Of a stretch of DNA of 64,000 nt, positions 50,258-59,199 are shown piece after piece. How positions within the stretch are numbered: position 1 is the first letter of the stretch; every line of letters begins with the position of its first letter. Source of the stretch: Cellulomonas wangsupingiae (GTDB lineage Bacteria > Actinomycetota > Actinomycetes > Actinomycetales > Cellulomonadaceae). Below the pieces are notes generated by a model. It was given only the letters and a program-made list of their open reading frames with translations, did no database searches and was not told where the DNA came from. Made by a program: the position numbers and the translations under genes. Where the stretch lies: positions 558,001-622,000 of the forward strand of contig NZ_CP101989.1 of assembly GCF_024508275.1 (NCBI RefSeq), read 5' to 3'.

Positions 50258-50968
50258 ATGGACGGTCGTCGCTCCCTCGGTCAGGTTCTCCTCGGCGTGC
50301 TCGTCGTGCTCGCGGGGGTGGTGCTCCTGCTGGACCGCACGGGGGCGCTGGACGTCGACCTCGGCACCGTCGCCGCCACGCTGTGGCCGCTGGCCGTGGT
50401 CCTCGTCGGTGTGACGTCCCTGCTCCTGGTGCCGCGTGCGTGGTACGGCCCGCTGGTGATCACCGTCGCCGGCGTCGTGCTGCTGCTCGACCGGCTCGAC
50501 GTGCTCGACGTGAGCGTCTGGGACTACCTGTGGCCGGTCGCGGTGATCTTCATCGGGCTCGGCATCACCGTCGGCGCGGCGGCGCGCGACGAGCAGGGCG
50601 AGCGCATCACGGCGATCGCGTTCTGGTGGGGCACGGAGCGTCGGACGCGCTCCCGCACGTTCCGGTCCGCGAGCCTGACCGCGATCATGGGCGGCGTCGA
50701 GCTCGACCTGCGGGAGGCGGACATCGACGGCACCGCGCGCGTCGACGTCTTCGCGTTCTGGGGCGGCGTCGAGATCAAGGTGCCCCGCACCTGGGAGGTC
50801 CGCACGTCCGGGCTGCCGCTGCTCGGCGCCTGGGAGAACAAGACCGAGCCCCCTGCCGGCGGGGGACCGGTGCTCGACGTGCGGCTCGTGACGATCATGG
50901 GCGGTGCCGAGATCCGGCACGGCAAGCGGTCGGTCCAGCCGGGGATCACCGACGCGCCGGTGGTCTGA
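50258..50968 (+). CDS. LiaF-like membrane protein (cell-wall stress response type)
   Basis: The 236-residue protein has four hydrophobic helices in its first 110 residues, the repeated pattern LLGVLVVLAGVVLLLDR and LVITVAGVVLLLDRLDVLD, then a soluble beta-helical domain with the LiaF-type motif RSASLTAIMGGVELDLREA and a second VRLVTIMGGAEIRHG. LiaF-like proteins act in cell-envelope stress sensing; no liaRS genes are adjacent. ATG 50258 has TAGGTT 7 nt upstream. Confidence 0.88.
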   Translation: MDGRRSLGQVLLGVLVVLAGVVLLLDRTGALDVDLGTVAATLWPLAVVLVGVTSLLLVPRAWYGPLVITVAGVVLLLDRLDVLDVSVWDYLWPVAVIFIGLGITVGAAARDEQGERITAIAFWWGTERRTRSRTFRSASLTAIMGGVELDLREADIDGTARVDVFAFWGGVEIKVPRTWEVRTSGLPLLGAWENKTEPPAGGGPVLDVRLVTIMGGAEIRHGKRSVQPGITDAPVV

Positions 50969-50978
50969 CCTCGCCGCG

Positions 50979-51338
50979 TCACCCGCCGACGTACATCAGC
51001 GCCTCGTCCAGGACGTCGGACCAGACGCCGGGATCGTCGGACACGACGGCGACCCACTCGCGCATCGGTGGGCGCCCGTCGGGGAACGGCAGCCCTTCGC
51101 CCGACGCGACGAGCGCGGCGACCCGCGCGGCCGGCAGCTTGACGACGAGGTGGTCGCCGGGCGTGAACGCCGCGATCCGGCCGTGCACGCGCAGCGTCGC
51201 GGTGCCGAAGTGGCGGCCGCCGGACGCGGGCAGGACGACGCCCGGGCGGTCGGCGAACGCCCCGGCGACGACGTGCAGGCGGGCCTCCGCCGCGGCGTGC
51301 GAGGGGGTGTCCCGTGAGGGTGTGCCCGGGTCGGCCAT
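50979..51338 (-). CDS. TfoX/YjbR-like small protein
   Basis: The 119-residue protein contains HFGTATLRVHGRIAAF and DHLVVKLPAARVAALVASGE followed by PPMREWVAV, a pattern I associate with actinobacterial TfoX N-terminal or YjbR-like proteins. No enzymatic residues are obvious. ATG 51338 has TACGCT 6 nt upstream on the minus strand (leaderless). It ends 10 nt from the convergent LiaF-like gene. Confidence 0.75.
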   Translation of the reverse strand: MADPGTPSRDTPSHAAAEARLHVVAGAFADRPGVVLPASGGRHFGTATLRVHGRIAAFTPGDHLVVKLPAARVAALVASGEGLPFPDGRPPMREWVAVVSDDPGVWSDVLDEALMYVGG

Positions 51339-51397
51339 GCGCCGAGCGTAGGACCGGCCACCGACGCCCGCCGTGCCGGCAGGGCGGGCCGCCGTGC

Positions 51398-52738
51398 CTA
51401 CAGGACGGGCGCCGACTGCCCGACGACCTGCGGGCCGCCGACCTCGCGGCCGCCGTCCTCGTCGTGCGCGAAGGAGTGCGCGACCCGGATGCCGGGACGA
51501 CCGGGGGCCGATGCGTCGACGACGACCCGCGGGAAGGGGCGCGTCGCGTCCGCGTGGCTCGTCCACGCGACGGCCGCCGCGGTGTACCCGCCGGAGCGGG
51601 CGGCCTCGCGTGCCTCGGCGAGGCCCGAGGCCGAGGGCGCGAAGTCGAGCACCTCGATGTCGTCGCCCTCGCGGACCAGCACGAACGGCGCGCACCCGGT
51701 GGCGTCGCGGACGGCGCGGTCGAGGGCGAGCTCGAGGGCGCGCAGCGCGAGGTCCTGGACGCGCTCGGACGGCCGGTGCGGCAGGTCCTCCGGCGTCAGC
51801 GGCCGGTCCGTGTGGACCGCGATGCCGCGCCCGGGGGTCACGGCCGAGGACGCCTCGTCCGCAGCGAGCGGTGGGACGACCGGCGGTGCGACGGGAGCGG
51901 GCGGTGCGACGGGATCGAGCGGTGCCACGACGGGCGGCGGAGCCTGGTCGTCCGGCGCCTCGGTGCGCCGGTCGACGAACGTCGGCGTCCACACCTCGGG
52001 CTCCGGCGGGGCCGGCACGTGCGGGGTCCCGGCCGGTGGCGTGGTGGTGCGGGCGGGGAGCCGGCCGTGCGTGTCGTCGACGAACACCGGCACCCACGGT
52101 GCGGCGTCCTGCGGTGCCGAGGGCGGCGGTGCGGAGGGCTGTGCCTCGTCGGCGAACGCCGCCTCCCAGGCCGCGGACTCGGTGCTCGACGCGTCGGTCA
52201 CCGCGGGCAGGCTGCCAATCCCGGGCGTGGCCGCCGCCGTGTCGACCTCCGGCGTCCCGGGCGCGGGGTGCGGCGTGGGCACCTCGAGCCGGCCGGCCCG
52301 CAGGTGGGCGGCGGCGCGCTCGGCGTAGTCGACGGTCCAGCGGGGGGAGCGCACCCTCCAGCGTGCGTGGGCGTCCAGCACGGGCAGGACGGGCATGTGC
52401 GGGCGAGCCGGGAGCAGGACGCCGGGGGTGGCGCCCTCGGGTCCCGGGCACATCATCCACACCGCGCCGGTGACCGACGCGACGAGCACGTCGCCCACCG
52501 CGATGCCGATCGCGGCCGCGACGCCGGCCGGTGCCGGGGCGTCGGCGGGGTGCGTCAGGAGCAGGCGCTCCCAGCGGGCGTCGAGCGCGTCCACGTCCTG
52601 CGCGTCGGTGCCGTCGTGGCGCAGCCAGTCCCGCAGCCGGTCGAGGTGCGCGGCCTCGCCGGGAGTGAGCGACCGTGCCAGCACGGGGCCCGTGGGGGCG
52701 GCGGACCTCGCCGCGATCGCGGGCGAGACGGTGTCCAT
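51398..52738 (-). CDS. Unknown protein with DUF3806-like N-terminal and long proline-rich linker
   Basis: The first 150 residues (LTPGEAAHLDRLRDWLRHDG, DALDARWERLL, GVAAAIGIAVGDVLVASVTG) resemble DUF3806 domains. Residues about 150-310 are low-complexity Pro/Ala/Val sequence with three copies of a W-x-P-x-F-V/A-D motif (WEAAFADEA, WVPVFVDDT, WTPTFVDRR). The C-terminal 130 residues form a second globular domain (VQDLALRALELALDRAVRD, PFVLVREGDDIEVLDF). No function is evident. Length 446 aa. Confidence 0.75.
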   Translation of the reverse strand: MDTVSPAIAARSAAPTGPVLARSLTPGEAAHLDRLRDWLRHDGTDAQDVDALDARWERLLLTHPADAPAPAGVAAAIGIAVGDVLVASVTGAVWMMCPGPEGATPGVLLPARPHMPVLPVLDAHARWRVRSPRWTVDYAERAAAHLRAGRLEVPTPHPAPGTPEVDTAAATPGIGSLPAVTDASSTESAAWEAAFADEAQPSAPPPSAPQDAAPWVPVFVDDTHGRLPARTTTPPAGTPHVPAPPEPEVWTPTFVDRRTEAPDDQAPPPVVAPLDPVAPPAPVAPPVVPPLAADEASSAVTPGRGIAVHTDRPLTPEDLPHRPSERVQDLALRALELALDRAVRDATGCAPFVLVREGDDIEVLDFAPSASGLAEAREAARSGGYTAAAVAWTSHADATRPFPRVVVDASAPGRPGIRVAHSFAHDEDGGREVGGPQVVGQSAPVL

Positions 52739-52891
52739 GCTCGGGACATCGGCGCCTCGGGGAGCGGGCTTGAGCCCTCGGACGTGTGAGCCGTCCCGCG
52801 TCGGGGCCTTCTGCGTACCCCCGCGACGGTCGGGTGGGCCCCGTGGACGGCCCTCGGTTAGCGTGGGCGTCCGCCGTCAGGGGAGTCCGCC

Positions 52892-53914
52892 ATCCGTCGC
52901 ACCGCCATCGCCGCCGTCACCGTGGTCTCGCTCGCGCTCGGTGCGGGCGGTGGCCTGCACCTGTGGGCGTCGGCGGAGCAGCGCGAGGAGCGCGCGCTGC
53001 ACGCGGCGGCGCGGGAACGGGTCGACGCGGCGCTGTCGGCCGCGCACGACGAGGCGCGGGCGCGGGCGGCTCTGAGCGCCTCGTCCCACGCCGGGGGGAC
53101 CGTGCTCGCGGACGCCCGCTCGGCGCTGGAGGGCGCGGTCGCCCAGGGGCGTGCGACGCTCGACGGATCGGCGGGCGACGTCGGCGACGACGCGGTGCGC
53201 GTCGAGCTGGCCGCGCGCCTCGACGCGGCCCAGGCCGCCGCGGCGACGGCCTCACCGACCGCCGCCCGGGGCCTCGCGTCCGCCGTCGCCGCGGCGGAGC
53301 AGGCGGTGCTGGCGGCCGTCGCGGCGCAGGAGGTGCGGCTGGCCGAGGAGGAGGCGGCTCGTGCGGCGGCGTCGGCAGCCGCGCGCCGCGGGTCGTCGGG
53401 CGCGTCGGCGGGCTCGTCGTCGTCCGGGGGCGGCGACCGCTGCGCGACGACGTACGGCGGACCCGCGTTCTACACGTCGACGCCCACCGAGGGCGGCGAC
53501 GGCTCGAACGGCCGGTTGGCGCCGTCGGCGCTGAGCGCGGTGTCCTGGACCCGCGACTCCCGTGGCACGCCCTTCTACCTGCGGTCCGACGCGGCAGCGG
53601 CGCTCGAGCGGCTCAACGCGGCGTTCCGGGCCGCGCTCGGCCACGACCTCGCCCTCGACCTGACCTACCGCGACTACGACACGCAGGTCGCGATGCGCGC
53701 TGCGCTGGGGTCGGTCGCGGCCGTCCCCGGCACGTCCTCGCACGGGACGGGCCTGGCGCTCGACGTCCCCGAGCTGCCGTGCGACTACGGCTGGGACTCG
53801 GCGGCGCGCGCGTGGCTGGTGGCCAACGGCCCGGCCTACGGCTGGGTGTCGCCGGCGTGGGCGCGCCAGAACGGGTCGAACCCCGAGTACTGGCACTACG
53901 AGTACCGCGGCTGA
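52892..53914 (+). CDS. M15 family (VanY-like) D-alanyl-D-alanine carboxypeptidase, probable ATC start
   Basis: The C-terminal 140 residues form an M15 peptidase: GTSSHGTGLALDVPE gives the zinc-binding His and Asp, and EYWHYEYRG the final catalytic His. It would trim cell-wall peptides. The N-terminal half is an Ala/Glu-rich coiled coil after a hydrophobic segment. The first canonical start is GTG 52922, but that removes the positive IRRT part of the signal peptide. GGGGAG (52880-52885) lies 6 nt before ATC 52892, and TAGCGT (52859-52864) is a probable -10. The ATC start is therefore used here; a conservative start is 52922. Confidence 0.84.
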   Translation: MRRTAIAAVTVVSLALGAGGGLHLWASAEQREERALHAAARERVDAALSAAHDEARARAALSASSHAGGTVLADARSALEGAVAQGRATLDGSAGDVGDDAVRVELAARLDAAQAAAATASPTAARGLASAVAAAEQAVLAAVAAQEVRLAEEEAARAAASAAARRGSSGASAGSSSSGGGDRCATTYGGPAFYTSTPTEGGDGSNGRLAPSALSAVSWTRDSRGTPFYLRSDAAAALERLNAAFRAALGHDLALDLTYRDYDTQVAMRAALGSVAAVPGTSSHGTGLALDVPELPCDYGWDSAARAWLVANGPAYGWVSPAWARQNGSNPEYWHYEYRG

Positions 53915-53941
53915 GCACCGCTCGAGGGCCGGCGCGCAGGG

Positions 53942-55006
53942 TCAGCGTGCCCGGTCGCGGTCCTTGCTCGGCTGCACGCGCTTGGGCTCGCCGGGCATCT
54001 TGGGGTACTCGGGCGGGTAGGGCAGGTCACCGTGGCCCTCGTCGCGCTCCTGCCGGTCCGCGAGCTCGAGCAACGAGTCCAGGCGGTACCGCGGGGCGGC
54101 GTGCGCGACGAGCGGCGCGAAGAGGTCCCCGACGGCGGCGAACCGCTCGGGCATGGTCAGGACGTCGAAGTCGTCGGGGTGGACCTGGTCGACCTCGTCC
54201 CACGTCAGCGGCGCGGAGACCGTGGCACGGGCGTTGGAGCGGATGGAGTACGCGGACGCGATCGTCCGGTCGCGGGCCATCTGGTTGTAGTCGACGAAGA
54301 TCTTGCGGCCCCGCTCCTCCTTCCACCACTTCATCGTGACCTCGTCGGGCAGGCGCCGCTCCAGCTCGCGGCCGAACGCGATGGTCGCGCGGCGTGCGTC
54401 GGTGAACGACCACACGGGCTCGATCGGCACGAAGACGTGCAGACCGCGACCGCCGGACGTCTTGGGGACGCCCTGCAGGCCGTGCTCGGCGAGCAGCTCG
54501 CGGACGTGCGGGGCGACGCGGGCCGCGTCGGTGAAGTCGGTGCCGGGCTGCGGGTCGAGGTCGATGCGTACCTGGTCGGGCTTGTCCACGTCGGCCCGGA
54601 CGACGGGCCACGGGTGGAACGTGAGCGTGCCCAGGTTCGCCGCCCACGCGACCACGGCCAGCTCGCTCGGGGCGACCTCGTCGGCCGTCCGCCCCGACGG
54701 GAACGCGATGCGCGACGTCTCGACGTACTCCGGCGCCCCCTGCGGGACGCGCTTCTGGTAGAACGCGTCGCCCGTCGAGTCCTGCCGCGTGGCCATCCGC
54801 GCGCCCTCGAAGACGCCCTTCGGCCAGCGCTCCAGCGTCGTCGGACGTTCCAACAGGGCGCCGAGGATGCCGTCACCGACCGTGAGGAAGTACTGCACCA
54901 CGTCGAGCTTCGTCAGCCCGCGCTCCGGGAAGACGATGCGCTCCGGGCTGCTGACCCGCACCGTGCGGCCGCGCACGTCGAGCTCCACCGCCGAGGTCTG
55001 TGCCAT
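53942..55006 (-). CDS. Stand-alone LigD-type polymerase (primase-polymerase) domain protein
   Basis: This archaeo-eukaryotic-primase-like polymerase fills in DNA ends in non-homologous end joining. The catalytic acidic motif is DQVRIDLDPQPGTDFTDAA, then KTSGGRGLHVFVPI, VDYNQMARDRTIASAYSIR and PLTWDEVDQVHPDDF, all standard LigD Pol-domain features. Length 354 aa covers only the polymerase; ligase and 3'-phosphoesterase domains are absent and no ku gene lies in the window. ATG 55006 has TACGGT 7 nt upstream on the minus strand. Confidence 0.93.
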   Translation of the reverse strand: MAQTSAVELDVRGRTVRVSSPERIVFPERGLTKLDVVQYFLTVGDGILGALLERPTTLERWPKGVFEGARMATRQDSTGDAFYQKRVPQGAPEYVETSRIAFPSGRTADEVAPSELAVVAWAANLGTLTFHPWPVVRADVDKPDQVRIDLDPQPGTDFTDAARVAPHVRELLAEHGLQGVPKTSGGRGLHVFVPIEPVWSFTDARRATIAFGRELERRLPDEVTMKWWKEERGRKIFVDYNQMARDRTIASAYSIRSNARATVSAPLTWDEVDQVHPDDFDVLTMPERFAAVGDLFAPLVAHAAPRYRLDSLLELADRQERDEGHGDLPYPPEYPKMPGEPKRVQPSKDRDRAR

Positions 55007-55043
55007 GGCTCACACCGTAGGGCCGCGCGCCGACACGCGCCCT

Positions 55044-57953
55044 TCACCCGGCGGCGTCGGCCGCCTCGTGCCGGCCCAGCAGCCCGCGCTCGTGCGCGAT
55101 CGTGACCGCCTCGGTGCGGCCCGACGCCCCCAGCTTGGCCAGCAGGTTCGAGACGTGCACCGACACGGTCTTGCCCGAGATGAACAGCCGCTCGCCGACC
55201 TGCCGGTTGGACAGCCCTTGCGCGACGAGCGCCAGCACCTCGGCCTCGCGGGAGGTGAGCACGTCCCCGCGCGGCTCCGCCGGGCCCCCGAGCCGCGCGC
55301 GACGGAGGAGTCCGGCGACGGCCTCGGCCAACGGGACCGCGCCGATCGCCCGGGCCTCGGCGAGCGCGGTCCCCGCCTCCGCGCCCGCCGCGGCCCGGTC
55401 CCCGGTCGCCAGCAACGCCTCCGCGAGCCGCCACCGCGTGCGCGCGGTCTCGTACCGGTGCCCGTACGAGAGCTCGGCCACCGCCGCACGCCACAGCTCC
55501 GGATCGGCGTCGCCCGCCGCCCGGGCGTGCTCGGCACGTGCGCGCGCCAGCCACGCGCGCCCCTCCGGCCCGAGCCGCCCGCCGTGCGGCCTGCCGTGCC
55601 GCGCGGTGTGCTCGACGCGCGCGAGGCGCGCACCCGCCTCCGTGAGCAGCGCGGTCACGTCGTCGCCGGCGGCGCGCCGCACGGTCGCCTCGTCGGCCAC
55701 CGCCGCCAGCGCCAGCGCGGTCAGCCAGATCCCGCCCAGGTACTCCGGCGACCACAGGGACCGCATGTGGGCGTCCAGCCGGTCCGCGTACGCCCGGGCC
55801 TGCGCGGTGCGGCCCTGCCACGTCAGGGCGTCGACGGCGTTGCCGCCCGCCGTCAGCGCGAGGAGCGCGTCGCGCGGCCACCACGGCTCGAGCGCGGCGG
55901 CACGCTCGGGCACGTCGGCGTCCCCGCGGGCCGTCGCGGCGTAGAGGTCGGTGGCCGCGACGACGGCGCGCGCGTAGCCCGGCGCACCGTCGGCGTCCGC
56001 CGGCAGGGACGACAGGTCGCCGCGCACGAACCGGATCAGCGTGTCGAGCGTGCGCAGGTCGACACCGTGCGGCGCCCACGTCATCCCGAGGGCCGCGGCC
56101 CGCCGCCGCCCGGCCGCGGCGTGCTCGGCCGCGCGCGGCAGGTCGCCCGCGTAGTAGGCGTTCGTCGTCAGGTTGAACCGGATCCGCAGCTCGGTGGCGG
56201 GGTCGTCGGTCTGCTCGGCCCGCGCGAGCGCCTCGGTCAGCAGGCGTGTCGAGCGCTCGTGGTCGAGGTGCTCGGCCACCGCGGTCGTCGTGAGCGCGTC
56301 GGACTCCGCGGCGGCGTCACCGGCCTCGTGGGCGACCTGGGCGGCGCGCGCCGCGACCTCGGCCGCCTCGTCCTCGCGCCCCACGTTGAGCGCCGCGCGG
56401 GCGTACGTCGCGAGGGCCCACGCGCGCTCGGACGACGGGTCGGGGCCCAGCTCGGTGAGCGCGGTGGCTGCCTCCGTCAGTGCGGCGTCGACGTCCTCCA
56501 TGCCGAGCAGGTGGCGTGCCAGCGTCGTGCGTGCCCGGGCGCGCGCCGCCGGGTCCGCCGCTGCCGAGACCGCCGCCCGGGCCAGCTGCACCGCGCGCTC
56601 GGACTCGCCGGCGCGGCTGGCGGCGCCCGCGGCGAGCCGCAGCACCATGGCGCGCGGCTCGGGCAGCGTCGCCGCGACGTCCGGCACCGCGTCCCAGAGC
56701 CGCAGGACCGCCTCGAGGTGCCGCAGCTCCTCGGCCGGGGCCAGCACGCGCCGGGCCTGCTCGGCGGCCTGCCACGACGCCGTCAGGGCGACCGGCAGGT
56801 CCGGGACGCGCAGCGCGTGCCTCGCGCGCTGCGCCGCCGCGCCGGGCCAGGTCGCCGTGGTGAGGGCGACGAGGAACGCCCGGTGCGCTGCGGACACCTC
56901 GCCCGGCAGCAGGTCGCTGTAGACGGCCTCCGCGAGCAGCGCGTGCCGGAACGCGATCCGGCCGTCCTCGACGACCAGCACGTGCTGGGTGACGGCCTCG
57001 CGCAGCGCCGCGTCGACGGTGCCGTCCGGGCTGGCGGGGTCGGCGTCGGCCGCGGCACGCAGCAGCGGCTCGGGCACGCGCCGTCCAGCGGCGGACGCGA
57101 GCTGCACGAGCCGCACGGTCGTCGCGTCGAGCCGCTCGACGCGGGTGCGCAGCACGTCGGCGAGGGACCAGGGCAGAGCGTCGGTGTCCGCGCCGGCCTC
57201 GATGAGCTCCTCGGTGAAGTAGGCGTTGCCCTCGGCGCGCTCACGCAGGCGGTGCACGAGCGCGTCGGGCAGCGGCCGGCCCGCGACGGCGGCCGCGAAC
57301 TCCCGCAGCTCGTCACCGGCGAACGGCTCGAGCGCCAGGTGCTCGCTGCGCGGGTGCCGCGCGAGCTCGGCGGCCACCGGCCGCCACGGGTGGCGGCGGT
57401 GCAGGTCGTCCGTGCGGTACGTCGCGACGACGAGCAGCGGCTGCGCCGCGAGGCGCGACACGACGAACCGCAGCAGGTCACGGCTCGACGCGTCCGCCCA
57501 GTGCAGGTCCTCCAGGACCAGCAGCAGCGGCTGCCCGGGCGACGCGCAGGCCGTGAGCACCTCGACGACGCCCTCGAACAGCTCGCGCCGCTCGTCGGCG
57601 TCCGACGCCGAGGGCGCCGCGACGTCCGCCGCCGTGCCCACGAGCCGCGCGAGCGCCGGCCGCGCCGCGACGACGTCCGCCACGGCGTCCGGCTCCACGC
57701 TCCGCAGCACCCCCAGCGCCTCGGCGAACGGCAGGTAGGGCAGCCCGATCTCCCCGAGGTCCACGCAGTGGCCCGTCACCACGCGCGCGCCGTCGCCGGC
57801 CACGACCTGACCGACGTGCCGCAGCAGGCGGGTCTTGCCGACGCCCGCGTCCGCGCCCAGCAGGACGAGCGAGGGCGCGCCGGTGCGCGCGCGGTCGAGC
57901 GCCTCGGTCAGCCGGGCGACCTGCGCCGCGCGCGCCACGAACGGTGTGCTCAT
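55044..57953 (-). CDS. LAL-type LuxR family transcriptional regulator with ATPase domain
   Basis: The 969-residue regulator starts with an AAA/STAND ATPase (VLLGADAGVGKTRLLRH P-loop at about 30-46, LLLVLEDLHWADASSRDLLR Walker B), followed by several hundred residues of TPR-like helices, and ends in a LuxR helix-turn-helix (LTSREAEVLALVAQGLSNRQ, then GKTVSVHVSNLLAKLG). LAL regulators integrate a metabolite signal with ATP binding; the targets are unknown. ATG 57953 overlaps the stop of a tiny upstream gene (ATGA). Confidence 0.92.
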   Translation of the reverse strand: MSTPFVARAAQVARLTEALDRARTGAPSLVLLGADAGVGKTRLLRHVGQVVAGDGARVVTGHCVDLGEIGLPYLPFAEALGVLRSVEPDAVADVVAARPALARLVGTAADVAAPSASDADERRELFEGVVEVLTACASPGQPLLLVLEDLHWADASSRDLLRFVVSRLAAQPLLVVATYRTDDLHRRHPWRPVAAELARHPRSEHLALEPFAGDELREFAAAVAGRPLPDALVHRLRERAEGNAYFTEELIEAGADTDALPWSLADVLRTRVERLDATTVRLVQLASAAGRRVPEPLLRAAADADPASPDGTVDAALREAVTQHVLVVEDGRIAFRHALLAEAVYSDLLPGEVSAAHRAFLVALTTATWPGAAAQRARHALRVPDLPVALTASWQAAEQARRVLAPAEELRHLEAVLRLWDAVPDVAATLPEPRAMVLRLAAGAASRAGESERAVQLARAAVSAAADPAARARARTTLARHLLGMEDVDAALTEAATALTELGPDPSSERAWALATYARAALNVGREDEAAEVAARAAQVAHEAGDAAAESDALTTTAVAEHLDHERSTRLLTEALARAEQTDDPATELRIRFNLTTNAYYAGDLPRAAEHAAAGRRRAAALGMTWAPHGVDLRTLDTLIRFVRGDLSSLPADADGAPGYARAVVAATDLYAATARGDADVPERAAALEPWWPRDALLALTAGGNAVDALTWQGRTAQARAYADRLDAHMRSLWSPEYLGGIWLTALALAAVADEATVRRAAGDDVTALLTEAGARLARVEHTARHGRPHGGRLGPEGRAWLARARAEHARAAGDADPELWRAAVAELSYGHRYETARTRWRLAEALLATGDRAAAGAEAGTALAEARAIGAVPLAEAVAGLLRRARLGGPAEPRGDVLTSREAEVLALVAQGLSNRQVGERLFISGKTVSVHVSNLLAKLGASGRTEAVTIAHERGLLGRHEAADAAG

Positions 57954-58153
57954 CGGACCGCGTGCCACGCCCCCGATCCAACCAGCCACCACCGACGCCC
58001 GCGGCGGCGGGCCGCACGGGTGCGGTCGGCGTCGCGCGGTGCGGCTGCCCGTACCGCGCTCCCGGCGCGTGCCCGCCGCACCCCGGCCTCGATCGACTCG
58101 CGCCGGTAGGCGATCTCGGCGTCCAGCGCCGGTCCCCACAGCTCCGTGCTCAT
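57950..58153 (-). CDS. 67-residue protein coupled to the LAL regulator
   Basis: ATG 58153 follows AGGAGG at good spacing. The product starts MSTELWGPALDAEIAYRRES, is strongly basic in its second half, and ends WWLVGSGAWHAVR. It recalls short actinobacterial proteins of unknown function with an acidic-then-arginine-rich layout. Its stop overlaps the LAL gene's ATG, so it is translated just before it and could act as leader or partner. Confidence 0.7.
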   Translation of the reverse strand: MSTELWGPALDAEIAYRRESIEAGVRRARAGSAVRAAAPRDADRTRAARRRGRRWWLVGSGAWHAVR

Positions 58154-58288
58154 GTCGTCCTCCTGGTCACGTCCGCGGCGGTCCCCCTCGCGCGGGTCGC
58201 GGACCTTCCCCGGCACGTCGTCCACGGTCGTCCTGAGGCGTGCCGGGCGGCATCGGGCGACCGCCCAGCACCTGGCGTCGGGGGGCGT

Positions 58289-58302
58289 CTGAGGTACCTC
58301 AG
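58289..58302. promoter_or_regulatory. Perfect 14-bp palindrome upstream of the PspC gene
   Basis: CTGAGGTACCTCAG lies in the divergent gap between the 67-residue gene and the PspC gene. It is a good candidate operator; the regulator is not identified. Confidence 0.45.
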
Positions 58303-58374
58303 GGCGGCTCGGGGTCGGGTCAGGGGCGGATGGGGGCCCGCCCCGGAGGCGCCGGGCGCGGCGGACGACCAGAC

Positions 58375-58389
58375 TCGTCGTACCGACGA
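58375..58389. promoter_or_regulatory. 15-bp palindrome adjoining the PspC gene start region
   Basis: TCGTCG-TAC-CGACGA ends 13 nt before ATG 58403. It may be an operator or a stem in the leader. Confidence 0.4.
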
Positions 58390-58402
58390 ACTTGGAGGAC
58401 GG

Positions 58403-58636
58403 ATGGACGGCATACGCGCGGCCTTCGCACGTGCAGGGCTCTCACGGCCGCAGACGGGACGATGGCTCGCCGGGGTGTGCACGGGCCTGGCGGCGCGGCT
58501 CGGCGTGGAGACCTGGGTGGTGCGGCTGGTGTTCGTGCTGCTGCTCGTCCTGCCCGGGCCGTCGGTGGTCGTCTACGCCGGCCTGTGGTTCTGCATGCCG
58601 TCGCAGGGGTGGGTGCCGCCCGCCCGCACCCCCTGA
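58403..58636 (+). CDS. PspC-domain membrane protein
   Basis: The 77-residue protein is little more than the PspC domain: GRWLAGVCTGLAARLGVETW, then VVRLVFVLLLVLPGPSVVVY and AGLWFCMPSQ. PspC proteins act in membrane stress sensing; some actinomycete members are linked to the LiaF-like family. GGAGGA precedes ATG 58403. Confidence 0.88.
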   Translation: MDGIRAAFARAGLSRPQTGRWLAGVCTGLAARLGVETWVVRLVFVLLLVLPGPSVVVYAGLWFCMPSQGWVPPARTP

Positions 58637-58685
58637 CCGCCCCGGTCGACCGTCCAGGTCACGGTCCCGTCACCCGTCCGCGCCG

Positions 58686-58706
58686 CGGTCCCGGGCGGCG
58701 GGACCG
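58686..58706 (+). terminator. Small hairpin after the PspC gene
   Basis: CGGTCCCG and CGGGACCG pair over 8 bp around a 5-nt loop, 50 nt after the stop codon and just before the anti-sigma gene. Confidence 0.5.
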
Positions 58707-58731
58707 GCCCGCGTCAGGCACCCTTGTGCCC

Positions 58732-59166
58732 GTGGGAGAAGTCCGTGACCTTCGCAGCCGCCGCGGCGTACCCCCGCCCCTGCTCGACGACGAGGTGGTC
58801 CTGACCGCCGAGCGCACCACGCCGCGCCAGGCGCGGCACTGGGTGATGCGGGCGGTGGCCGGTGCGGGTGTCGGCGGTGCGTCGAACCAGGTCATCGAGC
58901 TACTGACCGGCGAGCTCGTCACCAACGCCGTCATCCACGGGCCGGCCGGGGAGCCGGTGCGCGTGGCCGTCCGGGTCGACGGGTACGTCGTGCGCGTCGC
59001 CGTCACCGACCGCGGCGGCGGCGTCCCGCAGGTCCGTCACCCCGAGCCCACGGCGGCCAGCGGGCGCGGGATGGCGCTCGTCGAGGCGCTGTCGACCGTG
59101 TGGGGATCGGCGCGGCTGCCGGACGGCGGCACGACCGTGTGGTTCGAGGTCGACACGGAGGAGTGA
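58732..59166 (+). CDS. ATP-binding anti-sigma / serine-kinase-like protein (HATPase_c_2, RsbW-like)
   Basis: The 144-residue GHKL protein has the N box ELVTNAVIHG, G1 VTDRGGGVP and G2 SGRGMALVEALSTVWG. Such proteins bind a sigma factor or phosphorylate a STAS antagonist. The STAS protein at 21.2 kb is a possible but distant partner. GTG 58732 is the likeliest start, although GTG 58726 is also in frame; CACCCT 7 nt before 58732 is a weak -10. Confidence 0.87.
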   Translation: MGEVRDLRSRRGVPPPLLDDEVVLTAERTTPRQARHWVMRAVAGAGVGGASNQVIELLTGELVTNAVIHGPAGEPVRVAVRVDGYVVRVAVTDRGGGVPQVRHPEPTAASGRGMALVEALSTVWGSARLPDGGTTVWFEVDTEE

Positions 59167-59199
59167 CACCGCCCGTCGGCCGGGCGTCGCGGGTCCGCC

